From an uncultured Oscillospiraceae bacterium (GTDB taxonomy: Bacteria > Bacillota > Clostridia > Oscillospirales > Acutalibacteraceae), in NCBI GenBank assembly GCA_902492895.1, contig CABUNG010000018.1, positions 1-48,049 of the forward strand: DNA of 48,049 bases. Direction: 5' to 3'. The notes under the pieces are model-generated. The model was not told the origin of the DNA, made no database searches, and saw only the letters and a program-made list of their open reading frames with translations. Made by a program: the position numbers and the translations under genes. Shown piece by piece: positions 24,912-33,691 of this stretch. Within the stretch, counting starts at the first letter, position 1. Each line of letters opens with the position of its first letter.

Positions 24912-25538
24912 TCACCTCCTCAGCTGCAGTTCAACATAAACGCCCCGGACATAGGAAATCATGTCATCCACTATACTCAAAAAAAGCACAGCCAGAAAGG
25001 CGATGAACACCATGGCGGCGACCGTCATAATCAAAGCGAACAGTGCCTGCCGGACCGAAAACTGATGTATGGTGACCATGCCGGAAAACAAAAGCAGCAG
25101 CGACAGCACAACGCCCAATGTCGTGACGATGCCGAGGAATGTCCCCTCCTCCGCCACCAGCACCCGGCTGAGCAGCACGCCGATCAAGGCGGTGACGGAA
25201 TACGGCATGGTTGCATAGCAGGTGGCCATAAAAATATCACGGAACCGCCCCTCGCCATCCATCAGCACCGTGATCGACCAGTTGGCGACACACCACAGCA
25301 GAACCGGGATCAGGACATTGGCCGCGGTACGGAGGATATGGAATTCCTTCAGGTTCACGACCGCAAAGCTGAGGCCGGTATACACACTCTGACACACCAT
25401 AGCCGCCAGCATCAGCAACAGCAGTATCAGGCAGGAAATCAGATTCCCTTTATTTTCAAAACGCAGTTCATAGAAGCCGCGTATGGGATGGGACAGAATG
25501 GTAAAGGAATAGCGGAGCCCGCCAAGCACTTTTTTCAT
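24912..25538 (-). CDS. YIP1-family membrane protein
   Basis: This is a membrane protein of about 208 residues with five predicted helices, starting MKKVLGGLRYSFTILSHPIR and GFYELRFENKGN, a recurrent N-terminal pattern of bacterial YIP1-family proteins found beside sugar transporters. Helices include LISCLILLLLMLAAMV and ALIMTVAAMVFIAFLAVLFL. The frame is open 21 codons further upstream to an ATG at 25601 without a convincing ribosome binding site; the ATG at 25538 follows AAAGGA at slightly long spacing, so the start is uncertain. It may help assemble or locate the transporter, but no mechanism is known. Confidence 0.75.
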   Translation of the reverse strand: MKKVLGGLRYSFTILSHPIRGFYELRFENKGNLISCLILLLLMLAAMVCQSVYTGLSFAVVNLKEFHILRTAANVLIPVLLWCVANWSITVLMDGEGRFRDIFMATCYATMPYSVTALIGVLLSRVLVAEEGTFLGIVTTLGVVLSLLLLFSGMVTIHQFSVRQALFALIMTVAAMVFIAFLAVLFLSIVDDMISYVRGVYVELQLRR

Positions 25539-25618
25539 ATCCGGATCCATTCCTTTCTGACCGGGAGGTTGGGTAGCGCTGCCGCGCATATGACGAGACA
25601 TCCCGCGGCGGCAGAGGT

Positions 25619-25662
25619 ATTGTGATGGCTTTCAGCCATCACAGCGCTTTTTTAAAAAAGCG
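25619..25662 (-). promoter_or_regulatory. Paired inverted repeats between the NHL/TPR and YIP1 genes
   Basis: Two perfect inverted repeats lie side by side: GTGATGGCT/AGCCATCAC with a 3-base loop (25622-25642), and the 18-bp palindrome CGCTTTTTT/AAAAAAGCG (25645-25662). On the minus strand a small GGGA-AAAA-TCCC stem just before the palindrome is followed by GCTTTTTT, giving a weak terminator-like structure. These could reduce or process read-through between the two halves of the transport operon. Confidence 0.45.
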
Positions 25663-25684
25663 GGATTTTTCCCTTTGTTTATTT

Positions 25685-27238
25685 TTATTGACTGTCTTTT
25701 TTCCGCTGCTTCCAGCGCCGTATATACCGTCTGATCAAGGGGACGGCCACGACCACAGCTATCACCGCCAGCACGATGGCGGCCGGCACAAAATACTGCT
25801 GCATCTGCGCCGCACGGTACTGTTTGAACGCTTTCGAGTACCAAGCGCTGTTCTGACTTTCCTCAAAGAGCCGCATGGCCGTTTCATATTCGCCGCTTTG
25901 ATACGCAATTTTGCCAAGTCCCACATAAGCCAAGGCGTATCCCGCACTTTGCTCGAGCACCGCTTCCCAGGCCGCCTTGGCATCCTGGAGATTCCCGCTG
26001 TATTCAGCGCCGAGAGCCTGATGCACCGATCGCGCGAATGCGGTCTGCCGATATACGCATATGCTGCGGGTACCGGTATCGGCAACATAGAGATAGTCGC
26101 CCTGCTGCGTTACCGCCACCGGCATGCGCAGCCCTCCCGTCGTCACATCCGGACCGGAGAATGCATACAACAGATACCCGTCCTGTGAATAGGTGAATAT
26201 ATGGCTGCGGTTGTTGTCCAGAAGCGTAAAGGTCCCGTTTTCTCCGCGGGAGACGTCCGTGATATGGGAAATCCCCGTATAGCCGCCCAAATTGCGGTCC
26301 AGCACGGCGAGATCCCCCACCACCGGTCCGTAACCGTTGCGATCCATGATGTCAGATCCGCGATAATTGATGCGCCGCACGACCATGCCCTGATCGCTGC
26401 CTTTTCCCGATTCAATGTCGCCGCGCACCGCGTTTTCATCCATGGCGGCCAGTGTTGCGAACAAATAGCCGTCTGCGTCCAATTCGATGTTATTGTATTC
26501 AACTGGCACGAAATCCTTCATGCGTTCCCTTTGTATCGCGGTTGAAAAGCGGCGCCAAAGCAGTTCGATGGTGCTGTATTTCACCTTGCCGGCGGCAAGA
26601 AATCCGGTAAAGGTGCCGTCCGGCTCGAATTCCACGATGCCCTCGTTGATATTGATGGCTACGACATGGATTCTTCCGGTTGGATCCACCGCCAGCTTCG
26701 AGGGGCGGTATCGTTCGGTGAATTCCTCTTTAATGATGTTGGTGGTTTCCACAGTGGGCGCCGGGATAACAAGTTTTTCCCGGAACTGCGCATCGAGGTG
26801 AAGAACCTCTTTCGTTTTGCCGTCGCATATATACACGTCCGAATCGGTATCGACAAATATGCCAAGGGGTTCTTCAAACCGCACATAGCGGCCGTCGGAC
26901 GCCGTATACCCTTCTGCCGTCTGCAGCAGATTCAGGTTTTTATCCAGCACCACAATGCGGTTATCATCGTCTTCCCGTCCGCTCACCGCCGCATAAACGC
27001 GGCCGTTTTGGTCGGCAAACAAATCGTTGATTTGCCGGAAATCCGACAGCCCGAGATCCACGCCGGTGATCCGCCCCTCGAGCGTATACGGAGCCGGACA
27101 GTCCGAAACGTTCCCCCACAAACTATAGGTATAGCTTGGAAACGCGCGTTCCTCCACCTTCTCGGCGGACGCTGTCAGGATGCAGGCGGACGCTGTGAAC
27201 AGCGCCGCCATCGTACAGGCAAGCTTTCGAATTTCCAT
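25685..27238 (-). CDS. Membrane-anchored NHL-repeat/TPR protein
   Basis: This 517-residue exported protein has a signal peptide ending near ILTASA, then the motif FPSYTYSLWGN, which I have seen in similar genes beside DUF5696 and YIP1 genes. A beta-propeller of NHL-like repeats follows (RVYAAVSGREDDDNRIVVLD, SDVYICDGKTKEVL, GRIHVVAININEGIVEFE, GDYLYVADTGTRSICVY). Near residue 400 two TPR-like helices pairs follow (AKAAWEAVLEQSAGYALAYV, GEYETAMRLFEESQNS). One membrane helix (FVPAAIVLAVIAVVVAVPLI) and a basic tail end the protein. It probably scaffolds or senses at the cell surface; no enzymatic residue is apparent. AAAAGGGGGATGCGCGT precedes the ATG. Confidence 0.75.
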   Translation of the reverse strand: MEIRKLACTMAALFTASACILTASAEKVEERAFPSYTYSLWGNVSDCPAPYTLEGRITGVDLGLSDFRQINDLFADQNGRVYAAVSGREDDDNRIVVLDKNLNLLQTAEGYTASDGRYVRFEEPLGIFVDTDSDVYICDGKTKEVLHLDAQFREKLVIPAPTVETTNIIKEEFTERYRPSKLAVDPTGRIHVVAININEGIVEFEPDGTFTGFLAAGKVKYSTIELLWRRFSTAIQRERMKDFVPVEYNNIELDADGYLFATLAAMDENAVRGDIESGKGSDQGMVVRRINYRGSDIMDRNGYGPVVGDLAVLDRNLGGYTGISHITDVSRGENGTFTLLDNNRSHIFTYSQDGYLLYAFSGPDVTTGGLRMPVAVTQQGDYLYVADTGTRSICVYRQTAFARSVHQALGAEYSGNLQDAKAAWEAVLEQSAGYALAYVGLGKIAYQSGEYETAMRLFEESQNSAWYSKAFKQYRAAQMQQYFVPAAIVLAVIAVVVAVPLIRRYIRRWKQRKKDSQ

Positions 27239-27253
27239 ACGCGCATCCCCCTT

Positions 27254-28198
27254 TTATTCTTTAATACCCGATGCGGTCATAGTGTCCATGATATTGCTTT
27301 GGGTAATGATGAAAATCGCAATCGGAACGATCATCATCACCACGCTGACGGCTGCCGAAGCCCCCGCGCGGCGGACTCCGCCCGCGGCGATCTGGCCAAG
27401 CGCATAGGTCAGGGGTTTGAGCTGCTCGCTACGGATGGAAACGCCGCCGTTGGCATTCCACAGACTCTGGACAGAAAAAATAATCAAGGTCATCCATGCG
27501 GATTTGACGCTGGGCATAACCACACTGAAAAATATCCGGACCTCACCCGCCCCATCGATCTTGGCCGCTTCCAGGATGGAATCATGAACATTGCCCATAA
27601 ACTGCTTCATTAAGAACAGGCCGAGCGATGATCCGATAGCCGGAAGGATCAGGGAGGCGTATGTATCCACCAGATGCAGGTTGGACAGAATGATGAAGTT
27701 TGGAATCGAGGTGACGGTCGGCGAAAACATCAGGGTCAGCACCACCACCGAGAAAAACAGGTTCCGGCCGTGAAACCGGTGTTTTTCCAGTACATATGCC
27801 GCCATAGAAGAGAAAATCACATGCAGTCCCGTTCCGGCCACGGTGACAAACACCGTGTTGAACAGATAGCGCGACATGGGTACCCAGGTGTTGTTCATCA
27901 GGCTGCCGAGATCCAAAAAATTATCAAAGGTCGGATTCTCCACGAAAAAGCGCGGCGGATACAAAAACAGTTCACTGAGCGGCTTAAAAGCATTGTTGAT
28001 CACATAGAGTATCGGAATGATCATGACCACGGAAAAAGCAGCCAAAACCATCAAATTGAGCAGATCTCCGGCAACGCTTCGGTTTTGTTTCACTCTCAGC
28101 AGATGCCGGAACAACCGGCTGACCGGACGGCCGTGTCCCGGACTGTCCCGCCGGACCGCCGCTGCCTGGTCAGAGGCGATTATGTCTTTATTGCGCAT
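27254..28198 (-). CDS. Carbohydrate ABC transporter permease (MalG type)
   Basis: This sugar permease of about 314 residues has a long, polar N-terminal tail before the first helix (LLNLMVLAAFSVVMIIPILY). The EAA loop reads DSILEAAKIDGAGEVRIFF and the family-typical MPSVKSAWMTLIIF follows. The frame is open to a GTG that overlaps the stop codon of the partner permease (TAGTG), which would add 23 residues; however, the ATG at 28198 follows AGAGGTG at better spacing. It pairs with the permease encoded just upstream to make the second transporter of the locus. Confidence 0.85.
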   Translation of the reverse strand: MRNKDIIASDQAAAVRRDSPGHGRPVSRLFRHLLRVKQNRSVAGDLLNLMVLAAFSVVMIIPILYVINNAFKPLSELFLYPPRFFVENPTFDNFLDLGSLMNNTWVPMSRYLFNTVFVTVAGTGLHVIFSSMAAYVLEKHRFHGRNLFFSVVVLTLMFSPTVTSIPNFIILSNLHLVDTYASLILPAIGSSLGLFLMKQFMGNVHDSILEAAKIDGAGEVRIFFSVVMPSVKSAWMTLIIFSVQSLWNANGGVSIRSEQLKPLTYALGQIAAGGVRRAGASAAVSVVMMIVPIAIFIITQSNIMDTMTASGIKE

Positions 28199-28266
28199 CG
28201 GTTTGCCACACCTCTCCGTTTTCCTCACGCCAAGCCATTCAGGCGTGTGATCTTGCAATTTCAGCA

Positions 28267-29187
28267 CTACCGGCCGACCCGGTCAATGAGCTTATTCACG
28301 AGCTGCCGTGCGACGATCATGATGACAAACAGCACCGTCGCCATGGCCGAGGCATACCCCAATTCAAACCTCTGATACCCCACGTCCGCCATCAGGTTCA
28401 CAATGGTGGTCGCCACGTTATCGGTTGAAGGATATCCGGCCAGCGCAATCGTCACATCATGGATCGAAAACGCCCCCGATATGCTCATCACCACGCCGAA
28501 CATCAGCTGCGGCTTCATTACCGGCAGGGTCACATACCACAGTTCCTGCCAGCGGTTGCGCAGACCATCGAGTGCAGCAGCTTCATACAGCTGCTGGTCC
28601 ACATTCTTAAGCCCTGCCACAAAAGACAGGAACCCGGCCCCCATGCTGCTCCACAGCACGCACAAAGTAATAACCAGCTTGATATACCGCACATCCGACA
28701 GCCACTCGATCGGCCGGTCAATGAATCCCCAACTTTGCAGAAAACCGTTGACATAGCCGTACGTATCGCCTGAAAACAGCACGCCGAATACCACATAGAT
28801 GGACCCGGCTATGGCCGGCGAATAGAAAATCAGCACGAACAGCATCCGCAGTTTGGAGTTGACCTCGTTGATCAGCCACGCCAGCGAAAAGGACAGGATA
28901 TATCCAAGCGGCCCGGTAATCAGGGCGAATACCAGCGTGTTCTGCACAGCCGTGGGAAATACCGTGTCTTGGGTAAACATCCGCATATAGTTGTCCAGCC
29001 CCACAAACCGCAGGGGCTCGTATATGTTGTTGTAAGTGAAGCTGTAAAACACCGAGGTGATGACCGGCAAGACGGTAAAAAGAATGAACGACAACGCAAA
29101 CGGCAGTAAAAACAGATAGGATACCCGCTCCTTCCAGATCTGCCTCATGAATCGTCCAACAACGGTGGTTTTAGCAGGACCGCTCAT
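28267..29187 (-). CDS. Carbohydrate ABC transporter permease (MalF type)
   Basis: This 306-residue permease starts with a short basic cytoplasmic tail followed by RVSYLFLLPFALSFILFTVL. The coupling loop reads QLYEAAALDGLRNRWQELWY, close to the EAA consensus. The ATG at 29187 follows AAAGGAGGGAACGCC; the longer open frame begins at a TTG that overlaps the previous stop codon and is less likely. It sits directly after the 953-residue solute-binding gene, so the two, with the next permease, plausibly form one importer. Confidence 0.92.
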   Translation of the reverse strand: MSGPAKTTVVGRFMRQIWKERVSYLFLLPFALSFILFTVLPVITSVFYSFTYNNIYEPLRFVGLDNYMRMFTQDTVFPTAVQNTLVFALITGPLGYILSFSLAWLINEVNSKLRMLFVLIFYSPAIAGSIYVVFGVLFSGDTYGYVNGFLQSWGFIDRPIEWLSDVRYIKLVITLCVLWSSMGAGFLSFVAGLKNVDQQLYEAAALDGLRNRWQELWYVTLPVMKPQLMFGVVMSISGAFSIHDVTIALAGYPSTDNVATTIVNLMADVGYQRFELGYASAMATVLFVIMIVARQLVNKLIDRVGR

Positions 29188-29207
29188 GGCGTTCCCTCCT
29201 TTCCGCT

Positions 29208-32069
29208 TCAAAAATGCAATCCGAATTCCTTGCGTTTTTGCTTGATTTCATCGTTGATGACCTGCGCATAGGTCAGGATGGACTCTCTGGCATCCATACG
29301 GTTGGTTTCCCGGGTCGCCGTACGGAACGCATTGTTGATGTAGCGCGGCAGATAATACCCGCCCGGCACCTCCGGGACCGCTTTCGCCCATTTTGCCTGC
29401 TCCGACAGCACGCGGAAAGTCTGCGAGGTCCAGTCAAGATTGCCCATGGCTTCGAGATTGGCGGTCGGATATCGCGCCGAAGCGCCCAGCAGACTTTCCA
29501 TCTCCTTGCCGAAATAGGTCTGCGCGTCGGCGCCGGTCCACCATTTCATGTAGTCCCACGCCGCTTCCTTGTGCTTTGATGCCGCCAGAAGCACTACGCC
29601 GGTTGAGGACGAATAGCACGAATGGTCTACCTCGCCGTTCTCCTGTCTGGTACCGGGCACCATAGCCATCTCCCACATCCCCTTGATCTCCGGCGCGGAA
29701 ACCGCCAGCGTGTTGTATAAGGTGTAATCGGCAATCGCAATCGGGGATTCGCCGGTTCGGAAGCGGTTCGCCAGGTTGAAGATGGCCGGCAGTCCGCCGC
29801 GATTATACAGGTCGGTCCAGTATCGGAAGGTCTCCACCGCCACTTCCGTATCCAGCGCCGTGGCAGTAAAATCGTCCGTGTAAAAAGATCCGCCCCGCTG
29901 ATACAGCAGCATGGCAAACGACCCGAGGCCATTGGTATTGGCATTGGCCCCTGTTTCCATGAGGATCGACATATTGTTTTTCTGCAGGGTCGGGAGACAG
30001 CGCCGCAGATCGTCCCATGTCCACGGGTTTTCCAGGGTAGGCGCCGCAATACCGAGCTGCTCCAGAATATCCGTGCGGTAGAACAGCATTTGGAAGGTCT
30101 GCTGTTCGGGCAGAGCATACAAGCCGTTTTCATAGGTGAATGGGACATAGGCACTTTCCTGGAACCGGGAGAGCACCTCGTCCAGCTCCTCCTCGGGGAC
30201 CAGCTCGCGCAGGTCCGTCAAAACCTTGCGCATGGCAAAATCCACCGGCTGACCGACCCCGGCCCCCATGAGCACATCCGGCCCGTTTCCGGTTGCGAGG
30301 GAAGGCAGAATGGTATCGGCCGCCACGATCTGCAGCTGTACTCCTACGGTTTTGCCGTAGCTCTGCTTGGACAGGGGCTGATAGAAGGAACGGATCATGT
30401 CGTTATAGATGGACGCCTGATCCCGTCCCGATACCGACCATACCGTGATGACCTCATCGGTTTCGTCGGACAGGGCATCCAGGCTGGTGTAGTCCTCAAA
30501 AAAAGAGGCAAAAAACAGTTTGACTCCATACCAGAGCCGGTTGAAAAAGCCAGTATCGGCCGGCAGAAAGGCCGAGCCGGGCGCCGCGAGCTGAATGGTA
30601 TCCAGATCGAGGGGCCGGGCGGCCGCATCCGCCACCCAGTCGTTCAGGGCGGCGATATTGTCCTTGAAGAACGAAAAATTGGAGGCGATCTTGCCGGTAT
30701 CGTCTGCAAAGGTGCGCAGCTGAATCGCCAGCTTTCGCAAGCATTCCAGATCGCTGCCCGCCGCTCCGGAAACGGCCAGGACCTGATCCGCGATGTCGTC
30801 CAATTCGGCCGCCTGAAGCCGCATCTCCCCAATCGTATCCGGGATCAATTCATCCAGATTGTAGTCGCGATAGCCGTCCGGCGAGGCGCTCATAATCATG
30901 AGCAGTTGCCGGTAAATCTCATTGAGTTTTTGGATGCAGTCCGTTGTACGCCCGAGCAGCGCCGCAAAATCCCCCAGACTGACGGTAAGCGATACGGTAT
31001 AGGATTGGCCCGCCTCGAAGTAGAACTTATACGGCGTTCCGTCCCGGTCTCCGAGCGCCAGCATCTGCCAGCCCCGCTTATACACAAATCGCAGGTTCTC
31101 CGCCTCCATGAACGGCGTCTCCCCGTTTATCTGCAGGCTGCGGGTCGCATAAAAGCCCTGGGAATAATTCTGCCGGCAGCGCAGGCGGATTTCGTACATC
31201 CCGCTTTCTTCCACCTGCATGTTCCAGGCCAGTGTGCTGCCGGCCACCGTCCATTTTTCGCCGCCAATGACGTTCAGGCTGATCTTGGTCCCCTTGGATG
31301 GGGTCGTAGCCGGGGTACTGCGGTCCGATATGGCAAACAGGGTCGGATCGTTCTTCCACGCGGCCAGCTCCGCCTCCATGGGCTCCAGCGACACCGCCGC
31401 ATCCGCCGCATCCGCGTGCGCGGCGGCATACTGTTCATACGGCACCGGCTGCTCCGGCTGCACAAAGCGAAGCCTGCGGATACGCAGAGTGGACTGTATC
31501 ACCGTGATCTCCAGCGTCTGGCTTTCTTTCAGCGTGAACAGCAGCGGCCCGTTTTCATAGCCTGTGCTATCCGTGACCGTGGCTGTCAGCCATCCACGCT
31601 CGGCAAACGGGATTTCCTCCTGCGGCAGGCGGATATCGTTGCCGCGGCTGTCCTCTCTCTGAGCGCCCACCTTATCCCGCCAGCGGCGGCGCAGCAGGAT
31701 GTTCTCCGCTGCATGCGAAGGCGCCTCGCCGTCTAAAGTCAGCGCAAGCTGAATGTTCTGCGTGCTGTTCGGCAGCGGATCATATTCGATCTGCAGGGCG
31801 TATACTCCAGGGGCGGCCTCAAGCGTCAGCGCCAGATGCCCTTCCTCGTCGATGCACACGCTTTCCCCATCCATCCGGGCGCCGGTCATCTCTTCCGGCG
31901 CTGCTCCATTGGAAAACGATACGTCGACCGGTGCAAGCACCTGAACGGCCGCCGCCTGTTCCGCGTTTTTCTGTGTCTCCGCGGGACGAACCGCACAGAC
32001 CGGCTGGACAGGAAATCCCAAACAAAGCGCCAGTAGGCACACCGCCCCGGTTATTCTGCGAAGGCGCAT
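29208..32069 (-). CDS. Extracellular solute-binding protein fused to N-terminal beta-sandwich-like domains
   Basis: At 953 residues this is about twice the usual size of a family 1 solute-binding protein. After a signal peptide (CLLALCLGFPVQPVCA) come two beta-rich regions (about residues 45-205 and 255-375) that look like carbohydrate-binding modules, for example LEAAPGVYALQIEYDPLP and ESGMYEIRLRCRQNY. A helical segment follows (about 385-520). The solute-binding domain starts near residue 540 (VITVWSVSGRDQASIYNDMI) and includes NPWTWDDLRRCLPTL and AAWDYMKWWTG. The lack of a lipobox suggests release or anchoring by the first helix. It probably binds long glycans for the second transporter. 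Strong GGGGAGG precedes the ATG. Confidence 0.8.
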   Translation of the reverse strand: MRLRRITGAVCLLALCLGFPVQPVCAVRPAETQKNAEQAAAVQVLAPVDVSFSNGAAPEEMTGARMDGESVCIDEEGHLALTLEAAPGVYALQIEYDPLPNSTQNIQLALTLDGEAPSHAAENILLRRRWRDKVGAQREDSRGNDIRLPQEEIPFAERGWLTATVTDSTGYENGPLLFTLKESQTLEITVIQSTLRIRRLRFVQPEQPVPYEQYAAAHADAADAAVSLEPMEAELAAWKNDPTLFAISDRSTPATTPSKGTKISLNVIGGEKWTVAGSTLAWNMQVEESGMYEIRLRCRQNYSQGFYATRSLQINGETPFMEAENLRFVYKRGWQMLALGDRDGTPYKFYFEAGQSYTVSLTVSLGDFAALLGRTTDCIQKLNEIYRQLLMIMSASPDGYRDYNLDELIPDTIGEMRLQAAELDDIADQVLAVSGAAGSDLECLRKLAIQLRTFADDTGKIASNFSFFKDNIAALNDWVADAAARPLDLDTIQLAAPGSAFLPADTGFFNRLWYGVKLFFASFFEDYTSLDALSDETDEVITVWSVSGRDQASIYNDMIRSFYQPLSKQSYGKTVGVQLQIVAADTILPSLATGNGPDVLMGAGVGQPVDFAMRKVLTDLRELVPEEELDEVLSRFQESAYVPFTYENGLYALPEQQTFQMLFYRTDILEQLGIAAPTLENPWTWDDLRRCLPTLQKNNMSILMETGANANTNGLGSFAMLLYQRGGSFYTDDFTATALDTEVAVETFRYWTDLYNRGGLPAIFNLANRFRTGESPIAIADYTLYNTLAVSAPEIKGMWEMAMVPGTRQENGEVDHSCYSSSTGVVLLAASKHKEAAWDYMKWWTGADAQTYFGKEMESLLGASARYPTANLEAMGNLDWTSQTFRVLSEQAKWAKAVPEVPGGYYLPRYINNAFRTATRETNRMDARESILTYAQVINDEIKQKRKEFGLHF

Positions 32070-32107
32070 GATGTCAACCCTCCCCTGGAAATATCAAGCG
32101 TGCGAAG

Positions 32108-33562
32108 TCAGTTCTTGTTTTTCAGCTGTTCCTTTAAGATCGCGGTATACGGACTGTCATCGATGAGCGCCTGCATCTCCGGCGCCAGCCCGTTGATCAT
32201 CGAAGACGGCGTGCCGCCGCCTTCCAGAAAAGAGGTGCTCAAATCTCGGAAGGATTCAAATATGCCCGACCGGCTTACATCGTTCGACTTCATGCGCCAA
32301 TTCAAGAGAATATCCGCATAGACTTCAGCCGACCTTTCGTCTCCGCACAGTTCCTCCGCGCGCATTTGGATTTCCTGTTTGCGGCTGAGCGTTTCATCCG
32401 GAGCATACAGCGCCGCATATACAATCAGTGCCATCTTAGCCTGTTCGTCGCTGATGGTTTTCGGGATGAACATGGCATTGCCGCCCATGCTGGGGTCGAG
32501 ATAATCGGTTCCGGACGGCCCGATCGGGAAATAGGTCAGACCATACTCGGAACGGTCGATATTATTTTTTTTCGCGTAATCATTGACATACTCATCCAGA
32601 ACCCACTCCTCGCACAGCAGCATCCCCAGCTTGCCGGACGCAAGATATTCGGCGGCCTTTTTATAGCCGAAGGCCGTCAGAGATTTATCGGTGTTGCACA
32701 TGTTGTTGAACACCTCGACAGCCGCCAGCGCTTTCGCGTCGGTGAGTCCCAGTTTCAGCAATCCGTTCTCATCCTGTTTGACCACCGCACCGCCGTTGGA
32801 CATGACCATACCCGCCATCACCATATCCGCGCAGGTCGTTCCGACTCCCCACTGCACCATTTCACCGGCAGAATCGTATTTGACCAGCTGCCGCGCATAA
32901 TCCTGGAAGGTGGCGAAATCCCACTTTTTCCCCTGATCGATCAGTTCATTCGGATCGGTCAAACCGGCGGCACGGAACAGCTTCTTGTTGTACAGGCAGG
33001 CGACCTGCACGGCATCCCGTTCACGGCTGAAGCCATAGATCGACGTGCCGTATGTCATATCGCCGGCAACCACCTTGCTCCAGGTACCATCAGTAAAGTC
33101 AATGCCGATTTCCTTGCTGAGCTGGCTGACATCCCGGATGGCCCCCGCCTGAATCCAGCTGCCCGCATACCACGGCGTCGCTTCCATGATATCTCCGAAA
33201 GGTTTTTCGCCCATGATGGTGGGGGCCATGTTCTCCCAGTAGTTGCCGGCGTCCACTTCTTTGAATTCCACATTGACGTTGAACGCCTTCTTCACCTCGT
33301 CAATCCGCTTGAGCAGACGGTCGGTGTCGCTGTTTCGCCCGGGAACCATTTCGTCGGTTTTGATGTATGTAGACGCTATGGTTACCGTTTTTCCGCCGAA
33401 ATCATATCCCTGCGGATTGAGGGTACTGTCATGGACGCTGGAACTTGTTTTCGTGTCGGATACGGATCCGCTTTCCGAAGGATCTGCCTGGCAGCCGGCC
33501 GCACTGATTACAAGCAGCGCACCCGCTAATCCTGCACAAACTGCTCTCCACCGTGTTTTCAT
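32108..33562 (-). CDS. Extracellular solute-binding lipoprotein
   Basis: This 484-residue lipoprotein has a signal peptide and lipobox (LAGALLVISAAGC) and a Ser-rich linker. A family 1-type binding domain follows (KTVTIASTYIKTDEMVPGRN, then ACLYNKKLFRAAGLTDPNEL and GKLGMLLCEEWVLDEYV). It captures the substrate outside the membrane and delivers it to one of the two permease pairs. It is the first gene of the locus and faces the AraC-type regulator across a 129-base gap, so it is probably the inducible entry point. AAAGGG and GAGAG elements lie before the ATG. Confidence 0.9.
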   Translation of the reverse strand: MKTRWRAVCAGLAGALLVISAAGCQADPSESGSVSDTKTSSSVHDSTLNPQGYDFGGKTVTIASTYIKTDEMVPGRNSDTDRLLKRIDEVKKAFNVNVEFKEVDAGNYWENMAPTIMGEKPFGDIMEATPWYAGSWIQAGAIRDVSQLSKEIGIDFTDGTWSKVVAGDMTYGTSIYGFSRERDAVQVACLYNKKLFRAAGLTDPNELIDQGKKWDFATFQDYARQLVKYDSAGEMVQWGVGTTCADMVMAGMVMSNGGAVVKQDENGLLKLGLTDAKALAAVEVFNNMCNTDKSLTAFGYKKAAEYLASGKLGMLLCEEWVLDEYVNDYAKKNNIDRSEYGLTYFPIGPSGTDYLDPSMGGNAMFIPKTISDEQAKMALIVYAALYAPDETLSRKQEIQMRAEELCGDERSAEVYADILLNWRMKSNDVSRSGIFESFRDLSTSFLEGGGTPSSMINGLAPEMQALIDDSPYTAILKEQLKNKN

Positions 33563-33691
33563 TCTCTCACTACCCTTTCTGTTTCTAACGCATCTAGGTT
33601 TTGCGGTTGATTAAATCCGCTAAATACCGTATACTTAGATTTGGATCATGGTTTTCCGACAAACATTCGTAATTTCAGGAGGGTAATCCTA
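33563..33691. promoter_or_regulatory. Divergent control region between the solute-binding gene and the AraC gene
   Basis: This 129-base AT-rich gap separates the start codons of the transport operon and of the regulator. It holds the plus-strand promoter described separately and the inverted repeat GCGG-N10-CCGC (33603-33620) overlapping its -35 region. The minus-strand promoter is not clear: no good -35/-10 pair was found. The position suggests that the AraC product binds here to control both directions. Confidence 0.5.
33607..33635 (+). promoter_or_regulatory. Promoter for the AraC-type regulator
   Basis: TTGATT (33607-33612) and TATACT (33630-33635) are 17 bases apart on the plus strand, about 57 bases before the start codon. 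The GCGG/CCGC inverted repeat overlaps the -35 box. Confidence 0.7.

Noticed and set aside
30090..31736. 548-codon open frame on the plus strand
   Set aside because: It is the complement of the solute-binding protein gene, has no ribosome binding site, and its translation is low-complexity without recognisable motifs.
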